Position numbers and translations under genes: made by a program
Assembly: GCA_964405435.1 (NCBI GenBank)
Contig: CAYOOD010000019.1
Span: forward strand, 29,208 to 93,207
Length of the DNA: 64,000 nucleotides
Source of the DNA: DVEG01 sp964405435
Lineage (GTDB): Bacteria > Cyanobacteriota > Cyanobacteriia > Cyanobacteriales > Oscillatoriaceae
Direction of reading: 5' to 3'
The notes under the pieces: model-generated
Seen by the model: only the letters and a program-made list of their open reading frames with translations
Told to the model about the DNA's origin: nothing
Database searches by the model: none
Shown: positions 54,312 through 62,541 of the stretch, one piece after another
How the letters are laid out: the number at the start of each line of letters is the position of its first letter
Numbering within the stretch: the first letter of the stretch is position 1

Positions 54312-55289
54312 ATGAAACCACTTGAGGGGAAAATTGCATTAGTCACGGGTGCGACGCGAGGTTTGGGCAAGGGAATTGCCATTGGACTCGCGGAGGCAGG
54401 GGCAACGGTATACGTCACCGGTCGCAGTTTGGACACGTCTCGCCCCGGGAATGGCATATCGGGAAGCCTTGAGGAAACCCAATCGGCGATCGCTGCAGCC
54501 GGTGGGGCGTGCATTCCCGTGCAAGTCGATCACGGCGACGACGAGCAAGTGCGCCTGCTGTTCGATCGCATTCGAGACGAGCAGGGAAAGCTCGACGTTT
54601 TGGTTAACAATGCTTACGCGGGCGTGCAGGCATTAACGAACGCTCAGGGCAAGCCTTTTTGGGAGTGCGAACCCAATCTCTGGGATGCTTGCAATCGCGT
54701 CGGGCTCCGCAGTCACTATATCGCGAGTGTTTTTGCGGCGCGGATCATGGCTGAGCGCAAACAGGGATTGATTTGTACGATTTCCTCTTGGGGCGGTTTG
54801 TCTTACATTTTTGGCGTCGCCTACGGTGCGGGCAAGGCAGGGTGCGATCGCCTAGCCGCCGATATGGCGGTCGAGTTCCAGCCGTATAATATCGCCTCGC
54901 TCTCAATTTGGCCGGGAATCGTGGGGACTGAGCATTTTTACCGTTTGGCTGAGGAAATGGAAAAAAGCGACGCGATGGACTCAAATAATTCAATCTTCCG
55001 AGAACGCTACAACTGGGAAACCCCCTTGCTGACAGGGCGGGCGATCGCAGCGCTGGCAGCCGATCCCGCAGTCATGCGCCGAACCGGGCGCGTGCAGATT
55101 GTGGCTGAATTGGCGCAACAGTACGGATTGGTCGATGAGAAAGGTTCCCGCCCCGTGTCGTTGCGTTCTCTGCGTTTCTTGATTCCCTTCGCCTTGCCCG
55201 GGTTGAGAAAGTACGCCGCAGCTCTCCCCGATATTCAAGTGCCGTGGTGGCTGCTGCTCCTGAGCACGCTGCGATCGCCTAAAATTTGA
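54312..55289 (+). CDS. SDR-family oxidoreductase, DHRS1-like
   Basis: 325 residues. TGATRGLGKGIA binds NAD(P); VNNAYAG replaces the usual NNAG and the catalytic Tyr-x3-Lys is YGAGK. The run LDVLVNNAYAGV, ASVFAARIM and SLSIWPGIVGTE matches animal DHRS1, a reductase with broad steroid and carbonyl activity. The C-terminal tail past 270 is longer than in classical SDRs, as in DHRS1. Second gene of the operon. Confidence 0.88.
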   Translation: MKPLEGKIALVTGATRGLGKGIAIGLAEAGATVYVTGRSLDTSRPGNGISGSLEETQSAIAAAGGACIPVQVDHGDDEQVRLLFDRIRDEQGKLDVLVNNAYAGVQALTNAQGKPFWECEPNLWDACNRVGLRSHYIASVFAARIMAERKQGLICTISSWGGLSYIFGVAYGAGKAGCDRLAADMAVEFQPYNIASLSIWPGIVGTEHFYRLAEEMEKSDAMDSNNSIFRERYNWETPLLTGRAIAALAADPAVMRRTGRVQIVAELAQQYGLVDEKGSRPVSLRSLRFLIPFALPGLRKYAAALPDIQVPWWLLLLSTLRSPKI

Positions 55290-55313
55290 CCTAACACGAA
55301 AAGAGAGTCAAGA

Positions 55314-56117
55314 ATGACCCAGCTACGCGAAGCCGTGGTGCTGATTACTGGCGCAGCCGGTGGGTTCGGACAAGAACTCACGCGACAGTTATCGATCGCA
55401 GGTAGCCGATTAATCCTCACCGATTTAGACGCAGATGCCCTGCACAAACGGGTTGAAAGCATCCAGCGCGACGTTTCGACGGGTGAAATACTCGCTTGCC
55501 TGGGAGTCGATCTTTCTTCTAGTGAAGGATGCCAAACGCTTTACGAAAAGGTGACAGCCCTGGGCGTGCCCGTTGACATTTTGATAAACAATGCAGGAAT
55601 TGCAGCGATCGGGCTTTTGCATGAAGTTCCCCAGGCAAAATGGGAGCATTTGATGCAAATCAACCTCCTCACTCCGATGCGATTGAGCGCTTTGTTTATT
55701 CCCGACATGATTGCCCGTCGAAAAGGTCACATTGTCAATATTTCATCCCTCGCAGGCTGGGTTGGCACTGCTGGTATGGTGCCTTATTGTGCTAGCAAAT
55801 TCGGGTTGCGCGGGGTGAGTGAAGGGCTTTCCGATGAATTAAAGCCTTATAACATCAAAGTGACAGGCGTTTATCCCTTTTTCAGCCGCACTCCGATCCT
55901 CCAGTCCGAACGGTATGGAAGCTTCGCCGAAAGAAACACAAATTTACCAGACTATTTAATTACCGATCCGGCGGAAGTCATGCGACAAACCATTCAAGGA
56001 ATAGCGCGCGATCGCCTGGAAGTGTTCCCCGACAATATCGCTCGCAACAGCTCCCTCTTAAAACGCTACTTTCCCAGCTTGCTCGCTTGGATTGGCGAAA
56101 TAGTCAAAAAAGGATAA
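55314..56117 (+). CDS. SDR-family oxidoreductase
   Basis: 267 residues, classical SDR. ITGAAGGFGQELTR is the cofactor loop, NNAG at about 93, Ser in NISSLAGWVG and catalytic YCASK. The C-terminal part (YFPSLLAWIGEIVKKG) is hydrophobic and may touch the membrane. Its order after DHRS1-like and before the flavin monooxygenase suggests that one compound is handled in succession. Intergenic distances are 24 and 6 bases. Confidence 0.9.
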   Translation: MTQLREAVVLITGAAGGFGQELTRQLSIAGSRLILTDLDADALHKRVESIQRDVSTGEILACLGVDLSSSEGCQTLYEKVTALGVPVDILINNAGIAAIGLLHEVPQAKWEHLMQINLLTPMRLSALFIPDMIARRKGHIVNISSLAGWVGTAGMVPYCASKFGLRGVSEGLSDELKPYNIKVTGVYPFFSRTPILQSERYGSFAERNTNLPDYLITDPAEVMRQTIQGIARDRLEVFPDNIARNSSLLKRYFPSLLAWIGEIVKKG

Positions 56118-56123
56118 TCAATT

Positions 56124-57497
56124 ATGCAAATCAACGGCAATCATCTCCCCAGAGAAACTCACAATACAACTCACAAGCATTTAATTATCGGCGCGGGTTT
56201 TGTCGGGCTGGGAATGGCTCAGGCATTGCAAGCGGCTGGCATTCCCTACGAGCAAGTCGATGCCAGTGACGATATAGCTGGCAATTGGTATCACGGAGTT
56301 TACAAAACCGCCCACATTATTTCATCCCGCAAAGTGACTCAGTTCACCCATTTTCCCATGCCGGAAAATTATCCCGACTTCCCCAGCGCTCAACAAATGC
56401 GGGATTATCTCAACAGTTTTGCCGATCGCTTCGACTTGCGCCCCGCGATCGAACTCAAGCGCACAGTTACTTATGTACGCCCCATTGAAAATAACTTGTG
56501 GGAAGTCACCTTTGAGAATGGAGAACAGCGAATTTACAAAGGAGTTTTGCTGTGCAACGGTCATCACTGGAGCAAGCGATTTCCAAAATTTGACGGAGAA
56601 TTTCAGGGAAAAATTATTCACTCTAAAGATTACAAAAACCCGGCACAGTTGAGCGATCGGCGCGTTCTCACCATCGGCGGCGGCAATTCAGCCTGCGATA
56701 TTGCCGCCGAAGCAGCGCGAGTCGGGAGCAAGAGCGTTTTAAGTATGCGAGAACCCGTTTGGTTTCTCCCCAAAACGTTTGCCGGGGTTCCCCTCGTCGA
56801 TCTCATTCAATGGTGGATGCCAGAAGGATTGCAACGGCTCATCGCCTACAGCATCATCCGCCTTACTTTCGGGCAGCACTCAGCCTATGGTTTGTCTGAA
56901 CCCCAGTATCGCATTTTTGACAAGCACCCGACCTTAAACAATGAAGTGCCCTATTATATAAAGCACGGTCGGATTATTCCCAAACCGGCGGTGCGTCGCC
57001 TCGATGGGAAAAAAGTTGAATTTGTCGATGGCAGTGTAGAGGAATTTGATTTAATCGTTTGCGCCACTGGGTATGACGTTGCGTATCCGTTTTTGCCGGC
57101 GGAACTTCAGCGCGTCGAAGGAGCAGTCGTGAAATGTTATGGCGGCGCGTTTTTGGATGATTACAAGGGATTGTATTACATCGGTTGGGGACAGGCGCGC
57201 GGTGGTGTAGGCTCTGTCATTTCTGCTAGCGGGCCAATTTTTACCCGTCTCCTAAAACTACAGGATGAAATAAATGTTCCGATTGGTTTAGTTCTGAAAG
57301 AGATGGGGCACGGTTTGCCTTCGACTCACTTATCAGATCCCCAGGCAATCTTTCGGCTTTTAAAGATTACGCAATGGTTGTTTAACAGAATTGTAAAAAA
57401 AGCTTTTCAGGTGGACGCTCAATCTCCTGATTTTGCCAACCGTCCTCTCTCTGCTTTACCGCAGAGCGAGACACGTCAGCCACTTGTAGTGTATTGA
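56124..57497 (+). CDS. Flavin-containing monooxygenase (FMO type)
   Basis: 457 residues. GAGFVGLG (residues 23-30) binds FAD, and a second Rossmann motif IGGGNSACD binds NADPH. PMPENYPDFPSAQQMRDYLNSFADRF is the part typical of FMOs and of mycobacterial MymA; CATGYD marks the ATG-type motif near the C-terminus. It could insert oxygen into a ketone or heteroatom. Last gene of the esterase-SDR-SDR-FMO operon, 6 bases after the SDR. The substrate is not known. Confidence 0.88.
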   Translation: MQINGNHLPRETHNTTHKHLIIGAGFVGLGMAQALQAAGIPYEQVDASDDIAGNWYHGVYKTAHIISSRKVTQFTHFPMPENYPDFPSAQQMRDYLNSFADRFDLRPAIELKRTVTYVRPIENNLWEVTFENGEQRIYKGVLLCNGHHWSKRFPKFDGEFQGKIIHSKDYKNPAQLSDRRVLTIGGGNSACDIAAEAARVGSKSVLSMREPVWFLPKTFAGVPLVDLIQWWMPEGLQRLIAYSIIRLTFGQHSAYGLSEPQYRIFDKHPTLNNEVPYYIKHGRIIPKPAVRRLDGKKVEFVDGSVEEFDLIVCATGYDVAYPFLPAELQRVEGAVVKCYGGAFLDDYKGLYYIGWGQARGGVGSVISASGPIFTRLLKLQDEINVPIGLVLKEMGHGLPSTHLSDPQAIFRLLKITQWLFNRIVKKAFQVDAQSPDFANRPLSALPQSETRQPLVVY

Positions 57498-57605
57498 TCG
57501 AGTCGATGGCAAGGGAAAGTTCAAAAGATGTCTTTCAGAGGCAATCTCTTGAAACAATCGGGAGTTTCCTGCTGTATAATTATCTATGGGGCTAAGCTCG
57601 GCTCA

Positions 57606-58022
57606 TTAAAAATCCTGCACTTTCCCTCTCATTGCTTTAATCTGACCGCGCTTTGTTTTGCTGTCGAGGCGCTTCCGTTGAGAGCTGCGAGTCGGCTTGC
57701 TCTTAAAACGCTTTTTAGGAACGGTAACAGCACTTTTAATGAGTTGTTGCAGCCGGCTCAACGCTTCCTCTCGGTTCTGTTCCTGGCTGCGGTGTTCCTG
57801 AGCCTTGATGATAACAACGCCGTCTTGGGTAATGCGCTGGTCGTTCAGATTCAACAGCCGTTCTTTGTAGCGATCGGGCAGGGAGGAAGCTTTGATATCA
57901 AAGCGCAGGTGAATAGCAGTTGCTACCTTATTGACATTTTGCCCCCCGGCTCCTTGAGAACGAACGGCACTGGTTTCGATCTCGCTTTCCGGGATGCTGA
58001 CTGTGTTAGAAATTTGTAGCAT
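57606..58022 (-). CDS. arfB: Alternative ribosome-rescue factor ArfB
   Basis: 138 residues. A peptidyl-tRNA hydrolase with the GGQ motif (SQGAGGQNVNKV, near residue 27), acting on ribosomes stalled at mRNA ends. The C-terminal basic tail (RFKSKPTRSSQRKRLDSKTKRGQIKAMRGK) inserts in the mRNA channel. Start at the second of two close ATG codons (58022 rather than 58028), by comparison with known ArfB N-termini. Convergent with the FMO operon. Confidence 0.93.
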   Translation of the reverse strand: MLQISNTVSIPESEIETSAVRSQGAGGQNVNKVATAIHLRFDIKASSLPDRYKERLLNLNDQRITQDGVVIIKAQEHRSQEQNREEALSRLQQLIKSAVTVPKKRFKSKPTRSSQRKRLDSKTKRGQIKAMRGKVQDF

Positions 58023-58177
58023 ATTCATAAGTGCGGTGAGAATAGCACGTTGTTCTCAAGGGACAAGCCGGAGCCTGCCGGCAATGACTCCATCATAGAG
58101 CAGCAGGCGCGTTAAATGAGGCAAAGTAAGACGTGTTTGGGGTAGTCAGGAGGGTTGGAGGTAACTTGGAGGTAACG

Positions 58178-58924
58178 ATGAGCAAAGAACTTTCTCTCGA
58201 GGAATTATGGGAGTCAGCGCCACCAAGCGAAGGGGTTTTTGAGCCGGCGCAGTTGGCTGCCCTTCCTGATGCAGCAAGGCGCTATCTCGATCGCGCGATC
58301 GCCCCTGGAACAAAACTCGCGTCTGCGGTGCGGCTGCGAATGCACGGCGAAATAAAACTGCGGGGTTGGCTCCCTTTCACAGCCGAGCAAGTCATCTGCT
58401 GGAAGCGCGGTTTTATTTGGCGCGCGGCAGTACGCACGAACGGCTTGCCGATTTGGGGCTCCGATCGCCTTGTGGACGGCGCAGGTGCGATGCGGTGGAA
58501 ACTCTTGGGGTTGTTCCCGGTGATGGCGGCGGCGGGAGCCGATATCACTCGCTCGGCTGTCGGTCGAATGCAGGGGGAACTGATGTGGTTGCCGTCTGTA
58601 CTCTGCCAGAGTCAGGTATCGTGGGCGGCACTGGATGATTTTCACGCTCGCGCTAGCTTGACGCTGCTGGGTGAAAGCACGGAACTCACCCTCCGCGTCA
58701 GCGAACGGGGGCGGTTGGAGAGCATCAGCTTGATGCGTTGGGGCAATCCTTCTGGCGCTGAGTACCGCGATGAAAGCTTCGGCGGGGTTGTGGAAGAAGA
58801 AGGGACGTTTGCCGGCTACACTATCCCGACTCGCTTGCGCGGCGGGTGGTATTTTGGCACGGAGCGGTTCGAGTCGGAAGGGGAATTTTTCCGAGCCACT
58901 ATTGATAGTGCGATCTATCGTTAG
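58178..58924 (+). CDS. DUF6544-like protein
   Basis: 248 residues. The pattern LPDAARRYLDRAI, VRLRMHGEIKLRGWLPFTAEQVI, LMWLPSVLC and YTIPTRLRGGWYFGTERFESEGEFFRA corresponds to the DUF6544 family, with no known role. The fold is probably lipid-carrier-like beta (alternating strands, hydrophobic core), but that is inference. ATG 58178 is preceded by GGAGGT. No signal peptide. Confidence 0.7.
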   Translation: MSKELSLEELWESAPPSEGVFEPAQLAALPDAARRYLDRAIAPGTKLASAVRLRMHGEIKLRGWLPFTAEQVICWKRGFIWRAAVRTNGLPIWGSDRLVDGAGAMRWKLLGLFPVMAAAGADITRSAVGRMQGELMWLPSVLCQSQVSWAALDDFHARASLTLLGESTELTLRVSERGRLESISLMRWGNPSGAEYRDESFGGVVEEEGTFAGYTIPTRLRGGWYFGTERFESEGEFFRATIDSAIYR

Positions 58925-59076
58925 ATTGAGGAGGAGCGGGCCGCTTTTACGCTTGATGCGATCGCTTCACGGGCGATACGTCTAGCGATCGCCTTCTCTC
59001 GCCAGAGAGCCGCAACTCGACTGAAGGAAAGGTTAAGATTGGCTTCAGTCTACCCTACTCCCTGTCAGGTTTTCTC

Positions 59077-59695
59077 ATGCTGACCTTATATCACGCGCCC
59101 ATCTCTCCCAATTCCCGCCGCGTTTGGATAGCGCTGCTGGAAAAGGGACTGGACTTTCACCTAGTAGAAGTCAAACTGGATGGAGAACAGTTTCAGCCAG
59201 ATTTTTTAGAAATCAATCCTTTTCATCACATTCCGGCTTTGGTCGATGACGGATTTAATCTCGTCGAATCTTTGGCGATTCTCGACTATTTAGAGGCTAA
59301 GTATCCTGCCCCCGCGCTGCTGCCCGTAGAGGCCAAAGATATTGCTGTCGTGCGGATGGTGCAACTGGGAACAAACAATGAATTGTTGCCTGCCTGCTAT
59401 TCCTTATTTCCGCTCATGTTATAATTGCCCGGAGCCGATTTAGAAAAAATTGAGCAGGCACGGCAGAACATTTCAACCGAGTTTAAATTTTTTGAAAAAT
59501 TATTAGACTCGCGCCTTTTTTTTGGCAGGCAAAATCTAACCCTTGCCGAGTGCGGGCGTGTCGTTGGATGAGTCCCAAAAATTAAAGGTTTGGCGCGATC
59601 GCGTCACAGGGCGAGAATCGCGGAAAGCTACCTCGCCTACACCAGAGGTTGTGGCAGCTTTCAAGACGATTGTGGCAGCGCGAATGGCGCAATAG
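59077..59695 (+). pseudogene. Decayed glutathione S-transferase
   Basis: The N-terminal thioredoxin-like domain is intact (MLTLYHAPISPNSRRVWIAL, then HIPALVDDGFNLVESLAILDYLE). In the helical domain the frame meets TAA at 59422-59424 and continues as LPGADLEKIEQARQNI to TLAECG, then shifts into another frame (SLDESQKLKVWRDRVTGRE) ending at TAG 59693-59695. The part between TLAE and SLDE lacks about 10-15 residues compared with GSTs. One stop plus one deletion show loss of function. The first 115 residues could still be made. Confidence 0.8.
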
Positions 59696-59794
59696 TTGGG
59701 CTGGCGGGCATGATGTTAGGGGAATGAGGCGCGATCGCGTCAACTGAAAAGCGAGAGCGATCGCTCCTCCCCCTATTGAGTGATTTTCACCCAA

Positions 59795-60034
59795 TTACCC
59801 CTCGTCCCACAATTCCTGAGTGTAGCCGAGTTTTTCAGCCGCAGCCTGCTCCGAGGAAGTTAACTCTTCCCAATATTTATCATTCGATTCCGGAGGATCG
59901 GTTTCTTCTTCCCAACTCTCCTCATCCCACCCCAGCGCTGCCCAGCATTTCTGCTCGGCGCTGTTCATATCTGTCCAACTCAAATCATCCCAAACCGAAC
60001 CCGGATCGCCTTGGACTTCACGAATGGTTGCCAT
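59795..60034 (-). CDS. Duplicated Trp-rich acidic small protein
   Basis: 79 residues, strongly acidic. Two copies of a module W-D/E-x-L, S-x-E-Q, L-G-W/Y, then W-D/E-E can be aligned: VWDDLSWTDMNSAEQKCWAAL to ESWEEE, and KYWEELTSSEQAAAEKLGY to LWDEG. Similar small proteins are found in other cyanobacteria, but no function is known to me. It is transcribed away from the decayed GST gene. Confidence 0.6.
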   Translation of the reverse strand: MATIREVQGDPGSVWDDLSWTDMNSAEQKCWAALGWDEESWEEETDPPESNDKYWEELTSSEQAAAEKLGYTQELWDEG

Positions 60035-60243
60035 TGATGACCTCTTGGGTAAAAATTCATTCTAGCTTGCCCAGATAAGTTTAGTGAGGCACCGTCACCC
60101 GCCCGACTGGCGATCGCGCCAAATCCTCTGTGCCGTGCCGAAAAGGTTGTTTTCCTCACCTCTGAGCAAGGGCGGGTAGCGTTACAAAAATTTACGAAAA
60201 TTCAGGCGATTCGCGTTTCCCGATCGCTGCGAAACACGCCCAC

Positions 60244-61491
60244 TCAGGCGGGTTCCCAGTTGTCTATTTCCTGATTTTCTTCAATGGCAAAATCTTCCTC
60301 CCACGCGCGTGTCATCGTCCGCTCGGCGGTGGCTTTTTTTAAACTTTTCACCAGTCGCTGCACTAGAAATACCGTTGACTCTCCCGCAGTGGCTAAAGCC
60401 CGTCGCACGTCTACGCTGCGGGCGGCAGTAGGAGCGATCGCAAAGATTTCTTCTGCAGTTGCTTCTACCAATTCTGCCGGGGCAGCGGGTTCGGTTTCTG
60501 CAGCTTTTTCTGGGGCGGGTGTTGCATGAGACGCCGCTACTTGTTGCTGCAGCGATCGCATTTGTTCGATCGCCGCTGCCAGTTGTTCCTGCAGTGCGGC
60601 GATTTGTTCGCGATACTTTTGTTCGATTTCTGCCGTTGAGGGAGCGGGTTCCTCTTCTTTTTCTTGAAATTCTGGGGCGGTTGCGAGCAACTGTCCGATC
60701 AGTTTGTTGGGCGTCACGCCGCGCGTTTCCGCAAGTTTGGTGAGTTTGCGCTCGTCTTCTTCCGAAAGGTTGTAAGTAGAAATCGCGACTTTCGGAGCGT
60801 GCCGCTTGCTGCTGAAAGTGCTGTTTTGGGAACTGCCTTCAGAACTGCCGGGTTTTTGCCCCAGTCTGAAACCCAGATGTTCTAAGGCTTTCGTGACGTG
60901 CCCGCGTCGGATGAGTGCGGTTGTGGCGTCTTCGGGGGTTTCGGCGATTGCAAATATCCGCGCCTGTTCTCTGACGTTACAGAGCTCGCTCTCTGATAAG
61001 CCGTAGTGTTCGGCGATGCACTCCCATTCTTCCAAAGTCATTTCTGCCGCAGCGGCGGCGGCATCGCGAACGCTTCTAGCCGTGTGTTTTTTGCGGCTCG
61101 ATACCAATTCTGTGATGAGGGAAACCGTCAATTTCTGCAACTCGCACAGGGCGGAAACGCTCCAGCGGTGGCAATTTCTCATCACTAAGCGCTGCACTTT
61201 CTCCGGCAGAGTGTTGTACCACGCGCTCAGTTGCATGGCGGAGCGGGCGATGTAGCGGGATGCGCCGAACTCTTCGGAATCGAGCCACGCTTCAAAGGCG
61301 GCTTTGCCTTCTTGCTGCCCCAAGTGGACGAGCAGTTCGCTCTTGAACTCCCACAAGGCAGAACCTTGAGCGAGTATGCGTTCAAAGGTGTATCGGACAA
61401 AACCGAGGAAGTTCGATCGCGTTGATTTGGCTTTTTGTTCTAGCTCGGAACTGTTGAAACTGTTGTAAATAAAGCAATTAGCTGGCACCAT
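60244..61491 (-). CDS. Unknown 415-residue protein with putative RHH and coiled coil
   Basis: I do not recognise the family. Residues 1-225 are helical (LGFVRYTFERILAQGSALWEFK, then NTLPEKVQRLVMRNCHRWSVSALCELQKL), the latter loosely like the HTH part of ParB proteins. Residues about 240-290 read KVAISTYNLSEEDERKLTKLAETRGVTPNKLIGQLL, a good ribbon-helix-helix candidate. A coiled coil with heptads (EIEQKYREQIAALQEQLAAA) follows, then an Ala/Glu-rich linker and a basic segment. A strong promoter with an inverted repeat at the start point lies upstream, so it may regulate itself. The start 61491 is chosen, as upstream frame positions fall in the promoter. It could be a DNA-organising or plasmid-derived protein. 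Confidence 0.6.
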   Translation of the reverse strand: MVPANCFIYNSFNSSELEQKAKSTRSNFLGFVRYTFERILAQGSALWEFKSELLVHLGQQEGKAAFEAWLDSEEFGASRYIARSAMQLSAWYNTLPEKVQRLVMRNCHRWSVSALCELQKLTVSLITELVSSRKKHTARSVRDAAAAAAEMTLEEWECIAEHYGLSESELCNVREQARIFAIAETPEDATTALIRRGHVTKALEHLGFRLGQKPGSSEGSSQNSTFSSKRHAPKVAISTYNLSEEDERKLTKLAETRGVTPNKLIGQLLATAPEFQEKEEEPAPSTAEIEQKYREQIAALQEQLAAAIEQMRSLQQQVAASHATPAPEKAAETEPAAPAELVEATAEEIFAIAPTAARSVDVRRALATAGESTVFLVQRLVKSLKKATAERTMTRAWEEDFAIEENQEIDNWEPA

Positions 61492-61574
61492 GAGGGTATC
61501 CTTCGCCCCTGATCTGGGTGATTTAGGTCTACAGCCACTCATCCGTTTAGTAGCGGACGTGGCGTTCTCTCGAA

Positions 61575-61594
61575 CATCACATTTTATAGTGATG
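61575..61594. promoter_or_regulatory. Operator candidate over the start point
   Basis: CATCAC-N8-GTGATG with AT-only spacer (ATTTTATA), a perfect 6-bp inverted repeat that overlaps the predicted transcription start. The size and dyad suit a dimeric RHH or HTH repressor. The rest of 61492-61875 contains no gene. Confidence 0.6.
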
Positions 61595-61599
61595 CTTGG

Positions 61600-61628
61600 A
61601 TTGTATATCCCGGCACAACGCTTGTCAA
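61600..61628 (-). promoter_or_regulatory. Strong sigma70-type promoter
   Basis: Minus strand: TTGACA (61623-61628), 17 bases, TACAAT (61600-61605). The -35 is perfect and the -10 has five of six. Transcription should start at about 61593, 100 bases before the start codon of the 415-residue gene. Confidence 0.75.
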
Positions 61629-61875
61629 GGGGGGTAGGAAAAATTTTTTTCGTCCTGGCGAGCGGCGTTACCTCACTGGCTGTCAGTCTCGACAACAAGG
61701 GAGCGATCGGGCTTTTCTCGAAAAAATTGTTAAGTTTTTCGGGGGAATTACAGGAGCATGTGCTTCTTGCGCTGATTCCTCAATGCGTGTATTTTTAGAA
61801 GTGCAATCGCTTGAACCCCGCAGAGAAATCAAAGACGGATTCAATTCATCAAATGCTTTCACTTTTTACAGCAAA

Positions 61876-62454
61876 TTATTCCCAGATGGCTGATAAATTG
61901 AGGACAAAGCCGGGGAGTACATCTTCGCCGGATAGGCTGGCGGGATTGTCTGAGATTTCTTTTTCCCTGCCTTGGCGGTAAATTTCTACTTGGCGATTTT
62001 GGCGGTTAATCAACCAACCTAAGCGGGTGCCATTTTCCATGTATTCCTGCATTTTATTTTGCAAGGGGTTTAAGGCGTCGCTGGCGGAGCGCAGCTCGAC
62101 GAGAAAATCGGGAGCAAAGGGGAGGAATTTTTCCTGCTGTTCTTCCGTGAGAGCGTTCCACTTTTCCAAGGGAATCCAGGAGGCATCGGGAGAGCGATCG
62201 CTGCCGTTAGGCAGTTTAAATCCAGTTGAGGAGTCAAACGCAATCCCCGTGCCATCAGCGTCAGCCCAGTTGGCTAATTGTTGAGAGATTTTCAGGTTGC
62301 GCTTGCCCGTTCCTCCTCCGGTTGGTGACAGTACAATCAATTCTCCTGCTGCCGTGCGTTCAAATTTAAAGTCTCGGTTTGCCTGACACAGATCGTAAAA
62401 TTGATCGTCAGTGAGTCTGGCACTGGGGGGAACTTTCAAAATAAAGGCTGTCAT
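61876..62454 (-). CDS. Uma2-family putative endonuclease
   Basis: 192 residues, PD-(D/E)XK fold, very common in cyanobacteria. Family features: LTDDQFYDLCQANRDFKFERTAAGELIVLSPTGG, GFKLPNGSDRSPDASWIPLEKW and PDFLVELRS (Asp, Glu; Lys replaced by Arg), then MQEYMENGTRLGWLINR. Proteins of this family are thought to be involved in mobile or defence functions, but activity is rarely shown. It stands alone. Confidence 0.88.
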   Translation of the reverse strand: MTAFILKVPPSARLTDDQFYDLCQANRDFKFERTAAGELIVLSPTGGGTGKRNLKISQQLANWADADGTGIAFDSSTGFKLPNGSDRSPDASWIPLEKWNALTEEQQEKFLPFAPDFLVELRSASDALNPLQNKMQEYMENGTRLGWLINRQNRQVEIYRQGREKEISDNPASLSGEDVLPGFVLNLSAIWE

Positions 62455-62541
62455 GGGAGTTTCAGGCGATCGCGCGTTGCTGAGATTATATCACGGGATG
62501 CCAGATTTGCCAAGGCAAAAAATTTCTCTCTCCTTTAGTTT

